A DNA stretch of 64,000 nucleotides from Eubacterium callanderi (GCF_900142645.1 NZ_FRBP01000018.1:1-64000), one strand, 5' to 3'; counted from the stretch's first letter, positions 43,648-53,669 are shown. The notes: generated by a model not told the origin, from the letters alone. Numbers and translations: made by a program.

Positions 43648-44463
43648 TTACCATCCCCCATAAAGCATTATCAGAAACTCCCGGAAAGGCGCCCACATTC
43701 CTATAAATTCCTGCCTGATGGCTAATATCATCATCTCACTGTCAATGACAGTGCCGCTACCACTGATATGCCGCTCAATAATTCGCACGCCTCTGGCGAT
43801 GTCGCCACAGGCAATATGCCCTCTTGCATAACCGCCCACTGCTATATGGGAAGCGATGGCACATCCGCCGCTGGCAAACATCCCTACCGCCAGTCCACCG
43901 AGCGCAAAGACTCCTAAAGCAACGCCGCCGATTGCGATTCCCCCTGCAGCCATGCCGCCACAGGCGAGCATAAGCCCCAGAGCTAACCCTCCGAGCGCCA
44001 GCAGACCAAAACTCAACGCCCCAAAAGAAAAAAGTCCCACTGAAATCAAGCCAATGGAGATAAGTCCTGTCGCAATGTTTCCAACTGCGATAATGCCCTT
44101 TGCCTTGAAATGCGTCTTGAAACGTCCGCCGCGCCATCCAACATTTATGTGAACCAGAGGAATACCGCCAATATGATGCCGGCTTTTATATTCATAATGC
44201 CGGCTGCAGGGAACTTCCACAATTTTTATCGTCTCCTCTTTCTCAGAAGCCTGCGGCGCCTCGCCTTTTATGAGCTCATCTAAAGAAACCTCAAAAATTT
44301 CACTCAGAAAAACAAGATTATTGATATCCGGATTGGATAGTCCCGATTCCCATTTAGAAACGGCCTGTCTGGAAACGCCCATACGCTCTGCGAGCGTTTC
44401 CTGTGAAAACCCTTTTTGTTTTCTAAGCTGAAACAGTCTTTCTTGAAATGTCATTCTTTCCAC
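43648..44463 (-). CDS. XRE regulator fused to a glycine-rich hydrophobic repeat tail
   Basis: The 271-aa product has an N-terminal HTH (about 5-62, MGVSRQAVSKWESGLSNPDI), a linker, and then from about 118 to 205 a run of short repeats with glycine every fourth to sixth residue (IGLISVGLFSFGALSFGLL, GGIAIGGVALGVFALGG). This pattern suggests a tight beta-helix or several packed membrane segments rather than an ordinary effector domain. It probably acts as a transcription factor whose tail senses the membrane or stacks into an oligomer (inference). Confidence 0.82.
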   Translation of the reverse strand: MERMTFQERLFQLRKQKGFSQETLAERMGVSRQAVSKWESGLSNPDINNLVFLSEIFEVSLDELIKGEAPQASEKEETIKIVEVPCSRHYEYKSRHHIGGIPLVHINVGWRGGRFKTHFKAKGIIAVGNIATGLISIGLISVGLFSFGALSFGLLALGGLALGLMLACGGMAAGGIAIGGVALGVFALGGLAVGMFASGGCAIASHIAVGGYARGHIACGDIARGVRIIERHISGSGTVIDSEMMILAIRQEFIGMWAPFREFLIMLYGGW

Positions 44464-44663
44464 CTCCGTTTCCTATTTTAGCAAAGGCATGGTTTATCAG
44501 GCTACCAACCCTTTTTTACATTTTGTCAACCAACGGTTGCATTCTTTATTTTCAGCCTGTTTCCAGACATTTTATCATTTAACGCGCCCGGAAACAACCG
44601 CTGTGACCTCGATATAAAAAGAACCTGTGCGGGACGTTTCGTCTGCACAGGTTTCCAGTATGC

Positions 44664-47315
44664 TCAAAGCAGTTCGCCATAGCGGCGGACAAAAAATTTT
44701 TTCAGCATTGTCACCAGAACCATATACATCAGCACTGTGACTATGAGGAACGGAAAATACATTCCCGGAAGCGGCACCATATCGAGAGCTGCTCCAATAA
44801 AGGTAAAGGGCAGAAGCGTGCCGATGGCAATTCCCAGGGTGGTTAATCCTGTCAGCTGCCAGGAAGCATGACTCCCGATAAAGGGCAACTTTGGCGAACG
44901 GATCATATGAATGACCAGTGTTTGAGTCCAAAGGGACTCGACAAACCACCCGGCATGGAACAGCGCAATAAAACCGATCTGAGACGTTTGGTCAAGGGTA
45001 TGGAAGGCGCCACCGAAAACCATAGGGCAAATGTAGAAGAACAGAAACAAATAGGTGGTAATATCAAACACAGAGCTGGCAGGCCCCATCCAGAGCATAA
45101 ATTTAACAATGGAGGAGGCATCCCACTTTCTTGGAACCTTCAGATATTCCGGGTCGACATTGTCCCACGGAATAGCCGTGCAGGAGATGTCATAAATCAG
45201 GTTGAGCACCAAAAGCTGCATGGGCAGCATAGGTAGCATAGGCAGAAAAATGCTGGCCGCCAGAACAGAAAACATATTGCCAAAATTTGAGCTCGCGGTC
45301 ATTTTAATATATTTAATGATGTTGGCATAGGTTTTACGGCCCTCTACCACACCTTCCTCCAGCACCATCAGGTCTTTTTCCAGCAGAATAATGTCCGCGG
45401 ACTCGCGCGCGATATCCACAGCGGTATCGACCGAAATCCCTACGTCGGCCGTCTTCATGGCGCCAGCGTCATTGATCCCATCTCCCAGAAACCCAGTGGT
45501 GTGCCCATTACTCTTTAATGCCTCCACAATCCGCACCTTTTGCAGTGGAGAGAGCTTGGCAAAGATATCGGTCCTCTCAACAGCTTTTTCCAGGGTGTCA
45601 TCGTCCATTTTTTCAATATCTGAGCCTAACAGTATCTCCCGGGCCGGCATACCGACCTGGCGGCAGATTGCTTTTGTCACTACTTCATTGTCACCTGTCA
45701 GCACTTTAACACCCACACCATACTCTTTAAGAACCTTCAGGGCCGCTTCGGTGCTTTCTTTTGGCGGATCGAGAAAAGCCAGGTAGCCGATCAGCACCAT
45801 GTCGGATTCATCCGCGACCGAGAACAGCCCCACCGGTGCTGGGTTTGTCTTTTGCGCCACACCCAAAACCCGCATGCCGGCGTCATTATAACGCCGTACC
45901 TGCTCGAGGATTTCATTCCGAACCTCTTCGGTGATGGGCTCGACCTTACCCTTGTACTCTGCAAAGCTGCACACACTCAGCATTTCTTCAATGGCACCCT
46001 TTGTGATCATCTGGGTCTTGCCAGTGCCGTCTGCTACCACCACACTCATACGGCGGCGGTTGAAATCAAAGGGAATTTCGTCCACTTTCCGGTATTCTTC
46101 TTTTAATACAGCGGCAGTTCCCAGATCAACATGATTAATGACCGCCTGATCCATCAGGTTTTTAAGGCCTGTCTGGTGCCAGCTGTTCAGGAAAGCATGA
46201 CGCATGACACGGTCGTCCTCATTGCCATGAATGTCTAAAGGGTACTCAAGAACCACCTTATCCTGCGTAAGGGTTCCTGTTTTATCGGTACACAAAACAT
46301 CCATGGCGCCAAAATTCTGAATAGCACTCAGATTTTTGACAATGACTTTTTTCTTCGACATGGCCACTGCACTTTTCGCAAGATTTGCCGAGACGATCAT
46401 CGGCAGCATTTCCGGTGTTAACCCAACTGCCACTGAAATCGCGAATAAAAAGGCTTCAGGCCAATCGCCTTTTGTCAGTCCATTGGCTAAAAATACCAGC
46501 GGAACCATGACCAGCATAAAGCGGATCAAAACCCATGAAACAGAATTAACCCCTTTATCAAAGCTTGTATCCTGACGCTTTGGGCTCAGCTGGCTGGCCA
46601 GAGAGCCAAAAATCGTATCATCGCCAACTGCCAGTACCAGCGCTTTGGCTGACCCGCTGACAACGTTCGTTCCCATAAAAGCCAGATTATTACAGGACAG
46701 CGGATCACCCTGCGTATTTTTTACCGGATTTCCATACTTTTCAACCGCTTCACTCTCTCCTGTCAAGGAGGACTGGCTGATAAAAAGATCGCGCGCGTTC
46801 AGTATTCTGACATCGGCTGGAACCATATCACCAGCCGCCAGATAGATAATATCCCCCACCACAATTTCATCCAGAGGGATCTCTGCTTTTCCGGCCGGAC
46901 TCCTGTCGACCGCAGCGGTTGTCTCGACCATTTCGCCAAGCCGTTCGGCTGCCCGGTCTGATTTCTGTTCCTGAAAAAAACGCAGTGATCCGCTGATCAG
47001 CACCATGATTCCGACAATCATCACAAACACAGGATCTTTTTCTCCCGGGGCTGCCATCACGACATCCGTAATAAATGAAACCAATGCCAGCACAATCAAA
47101 ATAACTGTAAAGGGATTGACAAAAGCCTCAAAAATTCGCTTCAGGACAGAATCATTCTGATGGCGGCTCAGTTTATTTTCACCAAAGGCCTCACGCATTT
47201 CAGCAACCTTTTCTTCTGTGTAGCTTCCGGCACTGTAAGTCTTTACAAGAGTGTTTTGCTCTGTAACGGCCGCTTCCAACAGTCTGTTTTTTACATTATT
47301 TAAAATCATTTTCAT
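44664..47315 (-). CDS. mgtA: Mg2+-importing P-type ATPase
   Basis: The 883-aa membrane pump has the phosphorylation site [16 protein letters not shown] ([13 protein letters not shown]), the hinge [39 protein letters not shown] and about ten membrane helices, with the MgtA/MgtB-type C-terminal region. It imports Mg2+ at low external supply. The long leader holds an M-box Mg2+ riboswitch with a terminator, so it is turned off when Mg2+ is plentiful. RBS AGGAGG is 6-7 bases before the ATG. Confidence 0.97.
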   Translation of the reverse strand: MKMILNNVKNRLLEAAVTEQNTLVKTYSAGSYTEEKVAEMREAFGENKLSRHQNDSVLKRIFEAFVNPFTVILIVLALVSFITDVVMAAPGEKDPVFVMIVGIMVLISGSLRFFQEQKSDRAAERLGEMVETTAAVDRSPAGKAEIPLDEIVVGDIIYLAAGDMVPADVRILNARDLFISQSSLTGESEAVEKYGNPVKNTQGDPLSCNNLAFMGTNVVSGSAKALVLAVGDDTIFGSLASQLSPKRQDTSFDKGVNSVSWVLIRFMLVMVPLVFLANGLTKGDWPEAFLFAISVAVGLTPEMLPMIVSANLAKSAVAMSKKKVIVKNLSAIQNFGAMDVLCTDKTGTLTQDKVVLEYPLDIHGNEDDRVMRHAFLNSWHQTGLKNLMDQAVINHVDLGTAAVLKEEYRKVDEIPFDFNRRRMSVVVADGTGKTQMITKGAIEEMLSVCSFAEYKGKVEPITEEVRNEILEQVRRYNDAGMRVLGVAQKTNPAPVGLFSVADESDMVLIGYLAFLDPPKESTEAALKVLKEYGVGVKVLTGDNEVVTKAICRQVGMPAREILLGSDIEKMDDDTLEKAVERTDIFAKLSPLQKVRIVEALKSNGHTTGFLGDGINDAGAMKTADVGISVDTAVDIARESADIILLEKDLMVLEEGVVEGRKTYANIIKYIKMTASSNFGNMFSVLAASIFLPMLPMLPMQLLVLNLIYDISCTAIPWDNVDPEYLKVPRKWDASSIVKFMLWMGPASSVFDITTYLFLFFYICPMVFGGAFHTLDQTSQIGFIALFHAGWFVESLWTQTLVIHMIRSPKLPFIGSHASWQLTGLTTLGIAIGTLLPFTFIGAALDMVPLPGMYFPFLIVTVLMYMVLVTMLKKFFVRRYGELL

Positions 47316-47365
47316 TGTCTTAACCTCCTGAATTTTTGTTTATCAGTTTTGTTAAGACACAAGCC

Positions 47366-47482
47366 TCAGTAAAGGCAGCTGCCAGAGGTGGAAAAACAAA
47401 CCCATTTCTTTTGTTTGCACGGTTCCTCCACTGCTTCCTCTGCCCTTCCGGGACCTATGCCTTTCTCTCGTCCAACGTCCAT
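47366..47482 (-). CDS. Possible 38-aa leader peptide before mgtA
   Basis: Between the riboswitch terminator and mgtA, a 38-codon frame starts with ATG behind AGGTGAG and encodes a basic, cysteine-containing peptide (MDVGREKGIGPGRAEE...). Leader peptides occur upstream of mgtA in other bacteria, but this one is not related in sequence to those I know. It may be a chance frame. Confidence 0.3.
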   Translation of the reverse strand: MDVGREKGIGPGRAEEAVEEPCKQKKWVCFSTSGSCLY

Positions 47483-47524
47483 TTTTCTCACCTGCCTTTT
47501 CGACCTTATATTTATTCTATTGCA

Positions 47525-47564
47525 ATAAAAAAACCTCTGCCAAAGCCCAAGCAATGACAGAGGA
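47525..47564 (-). terminator. Riboswitch-controlled terminator of the mgtA leader
   Basis: On the minus strand CCTCTG...CAGAGG forms the stem and is followed by TTTTTTTATTG. It lies directly after the M-box aptamer and would stop transcription when Mg2+ is bound. Confidence 0.85.
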
Positions 47565-47584
47565 CAACCTATCAAAAAATCGTC

Positions 47585-47745
47585 TCTTAATCTATTCACC
47601 GTTCAAGCTTTAGCTTCACAGGGCGGTGAAATTACATTAGTCAATGCCTTGCGTTCGACATAAACTGTTGACCATCTTGTAGTGTCTCCACTAGTTTGCG
47701 GCAGTAATCCATATCCCTGTGGTAGCCTCACCTACCGAAATATTT
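47585..47745 (-). promoter_or_regulatory. M-box (ykoK) magnesium riboswitch
   Basis: Read on the minus strand, the leader has GGTAGGTGAGGCTACCACAG at the 5' end, ACTGCCGC, ATGGTCAACAG, GTCGAACGCAAGGC and GTGAAGCTAAAGCTTGAACGG, in the order and spacing of the M-box aptamer. The gene behind it is an Mg2+ transporter, as expected. The 3' border is approximate. Confidence 0.93.
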
Positions 47746-47756
47746 ATTTCTTTGCT

Positions 47757-47785
47757 ATTTTACTTCTTTTGTTTCACTTTGTCAA
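47757..47785 (-). promoter_or_regulatory. Promoter of the mgtA riboswitch transcript
   Basis: On the minus strand TTGACA (47780-47785), a 17-base spacer, TAAAAT (47757-47762). The RNA would start a few bases before the M-box. Confidence 0.82.
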
Positions 47786-47906
47786 GCTGCTTATTGATTT
47801 CTTAAGTTTGTCAACAGAAATATCTCATTAGCCTCTCAATTGTTTCATTTAAGCATGCTTTGTGTCGAATTGGGTATAATCAAATCATCGCATGTAAGGA
47901 GGTTTT

Positions 47907-48389
47907 ATGATGAAACAACATACTCTAAAATCAGCTAAAGTACCAGATACATATAAAAAGCCTGACGACCAGTCCTTAAAAGAGACGCTATCGCCCGAAG
48001 CCTATGAGGTGACACAAAACAGCATGACTGAGCGCGCCTTTGCCGGCGAATACTGGGATCAATTTGAACCGGGAATTTATGTGGACATCACCACCGGCGA
48101 ACCTCTTTTTTCTTCATCTGATAAATTTGACGCCGGATGTGGATGGCCTTCTTTTTCAAAGCCCATTGATCCGGACACGATCCGTAAGCATAAAGATACC
48201 AGCTACGGTATGGTCCGGACAGAAGTGCGCAGCCGGACGGGCGACGCACACCTAGGACATGTCTTTGAGGACGGACCCGCTGACCTTGGCGGTGAACGCT
48301 ACTGCATCAACAGTGCTGCGCTCAGGTTTATTCCAAAGGATCAAATGGAGGCGGAGGGCTATGGCTGGCTTCTTTCTGTTTTAGCATAA
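47907..48389 (+). CDS. msrB: Peptide-methionine (R)-S-oxide reductase
   Basis: The 160-aa product has the MsrB core [43 protein letters not shown] and the catalytic Cys in [11 protein letters not shown]. The two CXXC zinc pairs of many MsrB proteins are absent (TGEPLFSS in place of the first), which is the common zinc-free form in Firmicutes. It repairs oxidised methionine. The start may be the first or second of two ATG codons (47907 or 47910) behind AAGGAGG. Confidence 0.96.
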   Translation: MMKQHTLKSAKVPDTYKKPDDQSLKETLSPEAYEVTQNSMTERAFAGEYWDQFEPGIYVDITTGEPLFSSSDKFDAGCGWPSFSKPIDPDTIRKHKDTSYGMVRTEVRSRTGDAHLGHVFEDGPADLGGERYCINSAALRFIPKDQMEAEGYGWLLSVLA

Positions 48390-48470
48390 TTTCAGACTAT
48401 AATTCTTCTCTCAGTTGTTTTATTTTTTACTCAAAAGGGTATTTATAAAGCAAGTTAAGGAGTTGATTAA

Positions 48471-50465
48471 ATGTCTTCAGATAATTTAGAAATTTTAAAC
48501 ATAGATCCCTATTTAGAACGCTATAAATCTGCAATCGAATGGCGAAACAACCGGTTTAATATGAAAAAAAAGGCTCTTTTAAAGAATAAAAAGAGCCTTT
48601 CTGATTTTGCAGACGGTTACCTCTATTTCGGCTTTCACCAAAAGGCCGAGGGGTGGGTATACCGTGAGTGGGCTCCGAACGCCAAGTCTGTTTTTCTCAT
48701 TGGTGATTTTAACGGATGGGACAGAGACGCTACCCCCCTAAAGCCTTTGGGCAGCGGCAGATGGGAAGTCTTTCTCCCCGGAAAAAAAGCGCTGCCACAT
48801 GGCTCACGGGTTAAAGTACATATTAAAACCAAGGATCAGTCCTTTGACCGGGTACCGCTCTACTGTAAGCGTGTGATACAGGATAAAAACACCTTTGCTT
48901 TTGACGGGCAGATCTGGAATCCCGAACAGCCTTACAAATGGCATGATAAGGCCTTTCACCCCGATCAATCCGTGCCGCCGCTCATCTATGAAGCTCACAT
49001 CGGCATCGCCGGAGAGTCTCCAGAGGTCTCGACCTTCAAAGAGTTTACACAAAACACGCTGCCTCATATTGCCGGACTTGGCTACAATGCTGTCCAGCTT
49101 ATGGCGATCATGGAGCACCCTTATTACGCCTCCTTTGGCTATCAGGTTTCTAATTTCTTTGCGGTTTCCTCCCGCTTTGGTACTCCCGAGGACTTAAAGG
49201 CGCTCATTGACACAGCGCACCATCTCGGTATCGCGGTTATCCTCGATTTAGTGCACTCCCACGCCTCACGCAATGTTCTGGACGGTATCGGAGAATTTGA
49301 CGGAACGGACTATCAGTTTTTTCACGCCGGCCCGGAGGGCGATCATCCTGCCTGGGGTTCAAAGGTTTTTAATTACGATAAGCCCGAGGTTCTCCATTTT
49401 CTCTTGTCCAATATAAAATTCTGGCTGGACGAATACCATTTTGACGGCTTCCGTTTTGACGGTGTTACCTCTATACTGTACCATAACCATGGCCTTGGCG
49501 TAAACTTTAATTCATACGATCAGTACTTTTCATCCAATACGGATATGTCCGGTCTTACCTATCTCCAGATGGCTTCTGCCCTTGCAAAGGAAATAAAGCC
49601 GGATTGTTTCCTCATCGCTGAGGATATGAGCGGGCTTCCCGGCATGGCACTTCCCGTCTCCCAGGGCGGCCTTGGCTTTGACTACCGGCTGGGCATGGGC
49701 CTCCCTGATTTCTGGATTCATACATTAAGGGATTTAAGAGACGAGGACTGGGATTTAAACGCACTCTGGCATGAGCTTACACAGCGGCGGCCGGGTGAAA
49801 AGGTCATTGGCTATGCTGAATCACACGATCAAGCCATTGTCGGTGATAAAACCATCATGTTCTGGCTGGCTGATCAGGATATGTACAGCGATATGAATGT
49901 TTTTAACCAGAACCCTGTTATTGAACGCGCCTTGGCTTTACATAAAATGATCCGGCTGATCACCTGTACCTGCGCTGGCGAAGGCTATATGAACTTTATG
50001 GGCAACGAGTTTGGGCATCCCGAATGGATCGATTTTCCCCGGGAGGAAAACGGCTGGAGCTACCAGTATGCCCGCCGGCAGTGGCATCTGGCAGAAGACA
50101 CCAACCTTCGATACCGCTATCTCCAGGATTTTGACAGAGCCATGATTCATTTTGTCAAGGAGACAAAGCTGCTTGAATATCCGTCTGAGCTTCTGCTCAT
50201 TGACACCTGGGCAAAACTGCTGCTCTATTCAAAGGGGCCTTACCTCTTCGCCTTTAATTTCCATCCCACAAAAGATTTCAATGGCTTCATCCCACTTCCT
50301 GACAGCAACGGCTATCAGCCCCTTCTCAACACAGAATCCCGCGATTTCGGCGGCTGGATGGACACAGAGCCTGACCTCATTGACGCTAAGGCAAACTGCC
50401 CCGGTCGGCTTACCACCCTATATATTCCAAAACGCTCAGCCGCCGTCTACGCCCCGGCACGCTAA
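48471..50465 (+). CDS. glgB: 1,4-alpha-glucan branching enzyme (GH13)
   Basis: The 664-aa product has an N-terminal CBM48 domain (VYREWAPNAKSVFLIGDFNGWDR, about 64-86), then the GH13 barrel with DLVHSHAS (region I), FDGFRFDGVTSI with the catalytic Asp (region II), LIAEDMSG with the acid/base Glu (region III) and AESHDQ (region IV), and a C-terminal all-beta domain. It resembles eukaryote-type branching enzymes more than the GH13_9 form. It introduces alpha-1,6 branches into glycogen. No other glycogen gene lies in the window. Confidence 0.95.
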   Translation: MSSDNLEILNIDPYLERYKSAIEWRNNRFNMKKKALLKNKKSLSDFADGYLYFGFHQKAEGWVYREWAPNAKSVFLIGDFNGWDRDATPLKPLGSGRWEVFLPGKKALPHGSRVKVHIKTKDQSFDRVPLYCKRVIQDKNTFAFDGQIWNPEQPYKWHDKAFHPDQSVPPLIYEAHIGIAGESPEVSTFKEFTQNTLPHIAGLGYNAVQLMAIMEHPYYASFGYQVSNFFAVSSRFGTPEDLKALIDTAHHLGIAVILDLVHSHASRNVLDGIGEFDGTDYQFFHAGPEGDHPAWGSKVFNYDKPEVLHFLLSNIKFWLDEYHFDGFRFDGVTSILYHNHGLGVNFNSYDQYFSSNTDMSGLTYLQMASALAKEIKPDCFLIAEDMSGLPGMALPVSQGGLGFDYRLGMGLPDFWIHTLRDLRDEDWDLNALWHELTQRRPGEKVIGYAESHDQAIVGDKTIMFWLADQDMYSDMNVFNQNPVIERALALHKMIRLITCTCAGEGYMNFMGNEFGHPEWIDFPREENGWSYQYARRQWHLAEDTNLRYRYLQDFDRAMIHFVKETKLLEYPSELLLIDTWAKLLLYSKGPYLFAFNFHPTKDFNGFIPLPDSNGYQPLLNTESRDFGGWMDTEPDLIDAKANCPGRLTTLYIPKRSAAVYAPAR

Positions 50466-50535
50466 GAAAAAACGGATATTACAATGCGCAATCCGCACTT
50501 TCTTGTATTTTGATCCCACACATGTTATAGTTGCA

Positions 50536-50568
50536 GGAGATGATGTGGCGTTACGCCGCATCATTTCC
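50536..50568 (+). repeat. Repeated intergenic hairpin
   Basis: GGAGATGATGTGGCG / CGCCGCATCATTTCC is a 15-bp stem with two G-U pairs around TTA, nearly the same sequence as the hairpin at 55848. No strong T-run follows, so termination is doubtful. Confidence 0.6.
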
Positions 50569-50590
50569 TTATTGTGAAAGGAGCGCTTTT

Positions 50591-50851
50591 ATGAAAACTT
50601 TTAGTTTATCTTCCAATGAGAAAAACATGCTCAAGGAAAAAATCATCGCTGCGGTTGATCCTAAGCTTTCGATAAAGCAGGAAGGCGTAGACTTTATTCT
50701 GTACCCTGGCATGCAGAAAGAAGGTTATGCCCTGATGCTGGAAGAAGACGGTGGCTGTGACTCTCTCAGCGCTTTGCAAAAGGGCACTGAACAGCTTATC
50801 GTTGCTGGCGCCATCGTTCTTACTCCATATGGTATACTCGAATATCTATAA
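50591..50851 (+). CDS. Small conserved-looking protein of unknown function
   Basis: The 86-aa product (MKTFSLSSNEKNMLKEKIIAAVDPKL...) is compact with alternating helix and strand predictions and no known motif. AAAGGAG precedes the ATG by about 9 bases, so it is probably real. It lies between glgB and a convergent alcohol dehydrogenase gene. Confidence 0.6.
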   Translation: MKTFSLSSNEKNMLKEKIIAAVDPKLSIKQEGVDFILYPGMQKEGYALMLEEDGGCDSLSALQKGTEQLIVAGAIVLTPYGILEYL

Positions 50852-50861
50852 ATAACCAAAG

Positions 50862-51923
50862 CTAGCGTTGATAAGGTGTCACTGCCCATTTAATGCAGTG
50901 ATCCAGCTTCTTCTCAAATATACGGTAACCCTCTAAAATATCATTGAGAGGGGCCTCGTGCGTTATGAGGAATTCTGTATTGACCCGTCCGGCCTCAATA
51001 AGCTTCATAAGGCGCTCACAATGCACAGCGTCTACGCCGCCGGTTTTGAAAATCAGATTTTTTCCATACATCTTTTCAAGCGGAAGTGTCTGAGCCTTTT
51101 CGTACATGGCAATCAGGGCGACGACAGCGTTGGGCCGCGCCAGTTTCCAGGCCAGCTCAAATGTGTTCTCGCCGCCAGCTGCCTCGATCACACCGTCTGC
51201 CCCGCGGCCATCCGCTAAGGCTGCAACCGCCTTCTCAGCGTCCTCTGAAAACGGGTTGACGGTCTCATCTGCCAATCCCTGCTTTACCGCCAATTTCAGA
51301 CGTTCATCCTGGATATCCAATGCGATAATCCGGGCGGCGCCAAACAGCCGCGCGCAGCCCATGGCACAGAGCCCCACCGGTCCGGCTCCGATAACCGCAA
51401 TGGTATCACCAGGTTTTATCTCACAGAGCTCCGCCCCGAAGTAGCCGCTTGACAAAATATCTCCCAGCAGCAACGCCTCTTTGTCGGTGACGGTATCTGG
51501 TATTTCAGTCAGCCCCATATCTGCAAAGGGGACTCTTACATATTCGGCCTGGCAGCCATCAATCCGGCATCCCAGCTCCCAGCCTCCTTTTTCACAGTTG
51601 TTGATAAAGCCCTGCCGGCAGTACGCACACTCTCCGCAGAAAGTGATACAGTTGGCCGCAACGCGCGCTCCTGGTTTTAACTTTTTAACATTTCTCCCCA
51701 CCTCAACAACTTCACCCACAAACTCGTGGCCAAGCACCTTTTCTGGAACAGCCCTTGGAACTGCTCCATGCATGATGTGAAGATCGCTGGTGCAAATGGT
51801 TGAGAGTGTCACACGGACAATGGCATCAGTGTCTTCCTCAAGCTTTGGAAACGGCATATCCAAAAGCTCGATGGCGCCGTCCTTATGACAGACAAGCCCT
51901 TTCATCATTTTTTCTGACTTCAT
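50862..51923 (-). CDS. Zinc-dependent alcohol dehydrogenase (MDR family)
   Basis: The 353-aa product has catalytic zinc ligands in CTSDLH and LGHEFVG, the four structural-zinc cysteines CGECAYCRQGFINNC, the third catalytic ligand in GDILSSGYFGAE and the Rossmann motif VIGAGPVGLCAMG. The D-[ILM]-x-[ST]-x-G-[FY]-x-G-A-E segment resembles secondary alcohol dehydrogenases of Thermoanaerobacter. The coenzyme-site Asp in ALDIQDERL points to NAD use. The alcohol substrate is not known. Confidence 0.92.
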   Translation of the reverse strand: MKSEKMMKGLVCHKDGAIELLDMPFPKLEEDTDAIVRVTLSTICTSDLHIMHGAVPRAVPEKVLGHEFVGEVVEVGRNVKKLKPGARVAANCITFCGECAYCRQGFINNCEKGGWELGCRIDGCQAEYVRVPFADMGLTEIPDTVTDKEALLLGDILSSGYFGAELCEIKPGDTIAVIGAGPVGLCAMGCARLFGAARIIALDIQDERLKLAVKQGLADETVNPFSEDAEKAVAALADGRGADGVIEAAGGENTFELAWKLARPNAVVALIAMYEKAQTLPLEKMYGKNLIFKTGGVDAVHCERLMKLIEAGRVNTEFLITHEAPLNDILEGYRIFEKKLDHCIKWAVTPYQR

Positions 51924-51935
51924 TTTATTCCTCCC

Positions 51936-52553
51936 TCATATAGCTTCTGGCAGGCCATGTAAGATCATATCAAGAGCATCCTCATTTGTTTCGAGAGCCT
52001 TTATGATAGCAGGCGCCGGGCTGACATAGATTTCTGGATAGTCTTTCTCACCACACTCTGGTCGGACAGGAAAAGCTAACTGCTCCCTTTCTGGATGCGC
52101 TTTATTAAACTGAGCATTCTTTCCAAAGGTATTTCCCCGAGCGTCAATACGTATCCACAGCTTTTCTCCCTCCAGGTACACACCATTAAGGCAGTGTATA
52201 CAATGGCCGGTATCCGGTGTGTCACCAATGGTCAGACGCTGATAACAAAAGCCGGACGGTATCCCTTTTACTCTTAGCAAAGCCGCCAGCAGCATCGATT
52301 TAGCATAGCAGATACCTTCACCAGCCTCCAACACCTCAGAGGCCGTCCGTGTTACCCTGTGCCCCTGAATATCCCAGGAATGATCAATGGTATCCCGAAC
52401 AAAACGAAAAACCTTTTCAATATACTCCAGTTTATTTTCAGAAAGCCTGTACAGGCTTTCTGACTTATCCACAATGGTACTGTCACTGTAATTAACATAA
52501 AAACTTTCTTCTAAATAATCTTTCAAATTTCCGCTTTTCGGTATGAGTTTCAT
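51936..52553 (-). CDS. Transglutaminase-like domain protein
   Basis: The 205-aa product has the papain-like triad of transglutaminase-core proteins: Cys in GEGICYAKSMLLAALLRVKGIP, His in TGHCIHCLNG, Asp in WIRIDARGN. It has no signal peptide, so it is probably a cytoplasmic cysteine protease or amidase. It ends 12 bases before the alcohol dehydrogenase start and may share its transcript. Confidence 0.87.
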   Translation of the reverse strand: MKLIPKSGNLKDYLEESFYVNYSDSTIVDKSESLYRLSENKLEYIEKVFRFVRDTIDHSWDIQGHRVTRTASEVLEAGEGICYAKSMLLAALLRVKGIPSGFCYQRLTIGDTPDTGHCIHCLNGVYLEGEKLWIRIDARGNTFGKNAQFNKAHPEREQLAFPVRPECGEKDYPEIYVSPAPAIIKALETNEDALDMILHGLPEAI

Positions 52554-52603
52554 TTCGCCTCCCGAAGTTTAGTCTTCCCTATCTATTGAAAATATTATAG
52601 CAT

Positions 52604-52629
52604 AAAAAGACCGGAACAACCGGTCTTTT
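52604..52629 (-). terminator. Terminator of the Nei/MutM-like gene
   Basis: AAAAGACCGG / CCGGTCTTTT stem with short loop, just after the stop codon on the minus strand. Confidence 0.85.
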
Positions 52630-52641
52630 ACTTCTTTTGCT

Positions 52642-53475
52642 TTAACAGTTTTTATTGGGCTGGCAGTTTGGACAGTAATAAACGCTGCCGCCCAGATAGG
52701 CTTCCTTGACAATGGCACCGCCGCAGACCGGACAGGGCGCTTTATAAGTATTTTTGGATAAAATGCTTTTATAGCCGCCCTTCATGCCAAAAATATCCTT
52801 CTCGGTATCCCGCCCTCCTTTTACAGTCATCTGATGCAGAGTGGCTTTAACAGAGTCAAACAGACGGCTGAGTTCCTCTTCCGTCAGATATTCCAGCTTT
52901 GTTCTGGGGTTCACTCGAGCGTTAAAAAGAATATCCTGCAGGCAGCCATTGCCCAGACCGGGAATCCGCTGTTCCGTTGCCAGAAGAGCCTTTGCGCTGG
53001 TATTCTTCTTAGCCGCAGCCACAATGCCTTCAAACCATTCCCAGTTAAATTCTCCGCTTAAGGGCGATGGCTTTTCTCTGGCAACCTGATGGTAATAATT
53101 GTCATTTTCTCCTTCTGTATATGCCCAGATTGCCCCGTACATCGCCACCGAAAAGACCAGAGCGCTCTCATCCTCAAAGGTCAGCAGCAGCTGATGCTTT
53201 TTGGGCTTTTTTTCCTTTGCCTCCAGATAGCGTATATTGACACCGTCCCCCAGCAAAAGCCGCTTATCCCCAAATTCAATTTCAACATAGCCGCCGTACG
53301 ACGTGGCCCTGTCTACTTTCATCCCCAGAAGCTGCCCACGGCAGGCTTCCGGCTCGCCATTAAAAAAGGCGAATTTATGTGGTGATGCTCCCGCAACCAC
53401 CTGCTCAATCTGTTTTCCTTTAACGATCTCGTCTAATTGTCCAGCTATGGTATAGCTTTCTGGTAATTCCAGCAT
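52642..53475 (-). CDS. Fpg/Nei-family DNA glycosylase-like protein
   Basis: The 277-aa product starts MLELPES where active Fpg/Nei enzymes have PEL or PEG after Met: the N-terminal proline nucleophile is replaced by Leu, while the following Glu is kept. The H2TH region has QRIPGLGNGCLQDILFNARVNPRTKL, and the C-terminal zinc finger CPVCGGAI...YYCPNCQ is intact. A subfamily of Firmicutes proteins shares this start. DNA binding is likely; glycosylase activity by the classic mechanism is doubtful. Confidence 0.88.
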   Translation of the reverse strand: MLELPESYTIAGQLDEIVKGKQIEQVVAGASPHKFAFFNGEPEACRGQLLGMKVDRATSYGGYVEIEFGDKRLLLGDGVNIRYLEAKEKKPKKHQLLLTFEDESALVFSVAMYGAIWAYTEGENDNYYHQVAREKPSPLSGEFNWEWFEGIVAAAKKNTSAKALLATEQRIPGLGNGCLQDILFNARVNPRTKLEYLTEEELSRLFDSVKATLHQMTVKGGRDTEKDIFGMKGGYKSILSKNTYKAPCPVCGGAIVKEAYLGGSVYYCPNCQPNKNC

Positions 53476-53632
53476 ACTGCACCTCCTCTTTTCCTGTATT
53501 ATACCCTATAAATACTGACAGGTTTTGTCATATTTCACTGAAATTTGCTCTTTTGCAGTAAATAAATGCCCAAAGCCGCTGAAATTAACGGTGGCAGAGC
53601 ATCTCATCCCCGGACTCTGTTTTAAACCATTG

Positions 53633-53669
53633 AAAAAGGCCGCGGACAGACAATGTCCACGGCCTTACA
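53633..53669 (-). terminator. Terminator of the DUF2268 gene
   Basis: On the minus strand AAGGCCGTGGACA / TGTCCGCGGCCTT with one G-U pair, then TTTTT. Confidence 0.83.

Noticed and set aside
43775-44152. Frames on both strands over the XRE repeat tail
   Set aside because: They are out-of-frame readings of the GC-rich glycine repeats, with Pro/Ala- or Arg-rich products and no ribosome site.
47366-47599. 77-codon frame across the M-box terminator
   Set aside because: Its first half lies over the riboswitch terminator and has no ribosome site; only the internal 38-codon part has a plausible start and is listed at low confidence.
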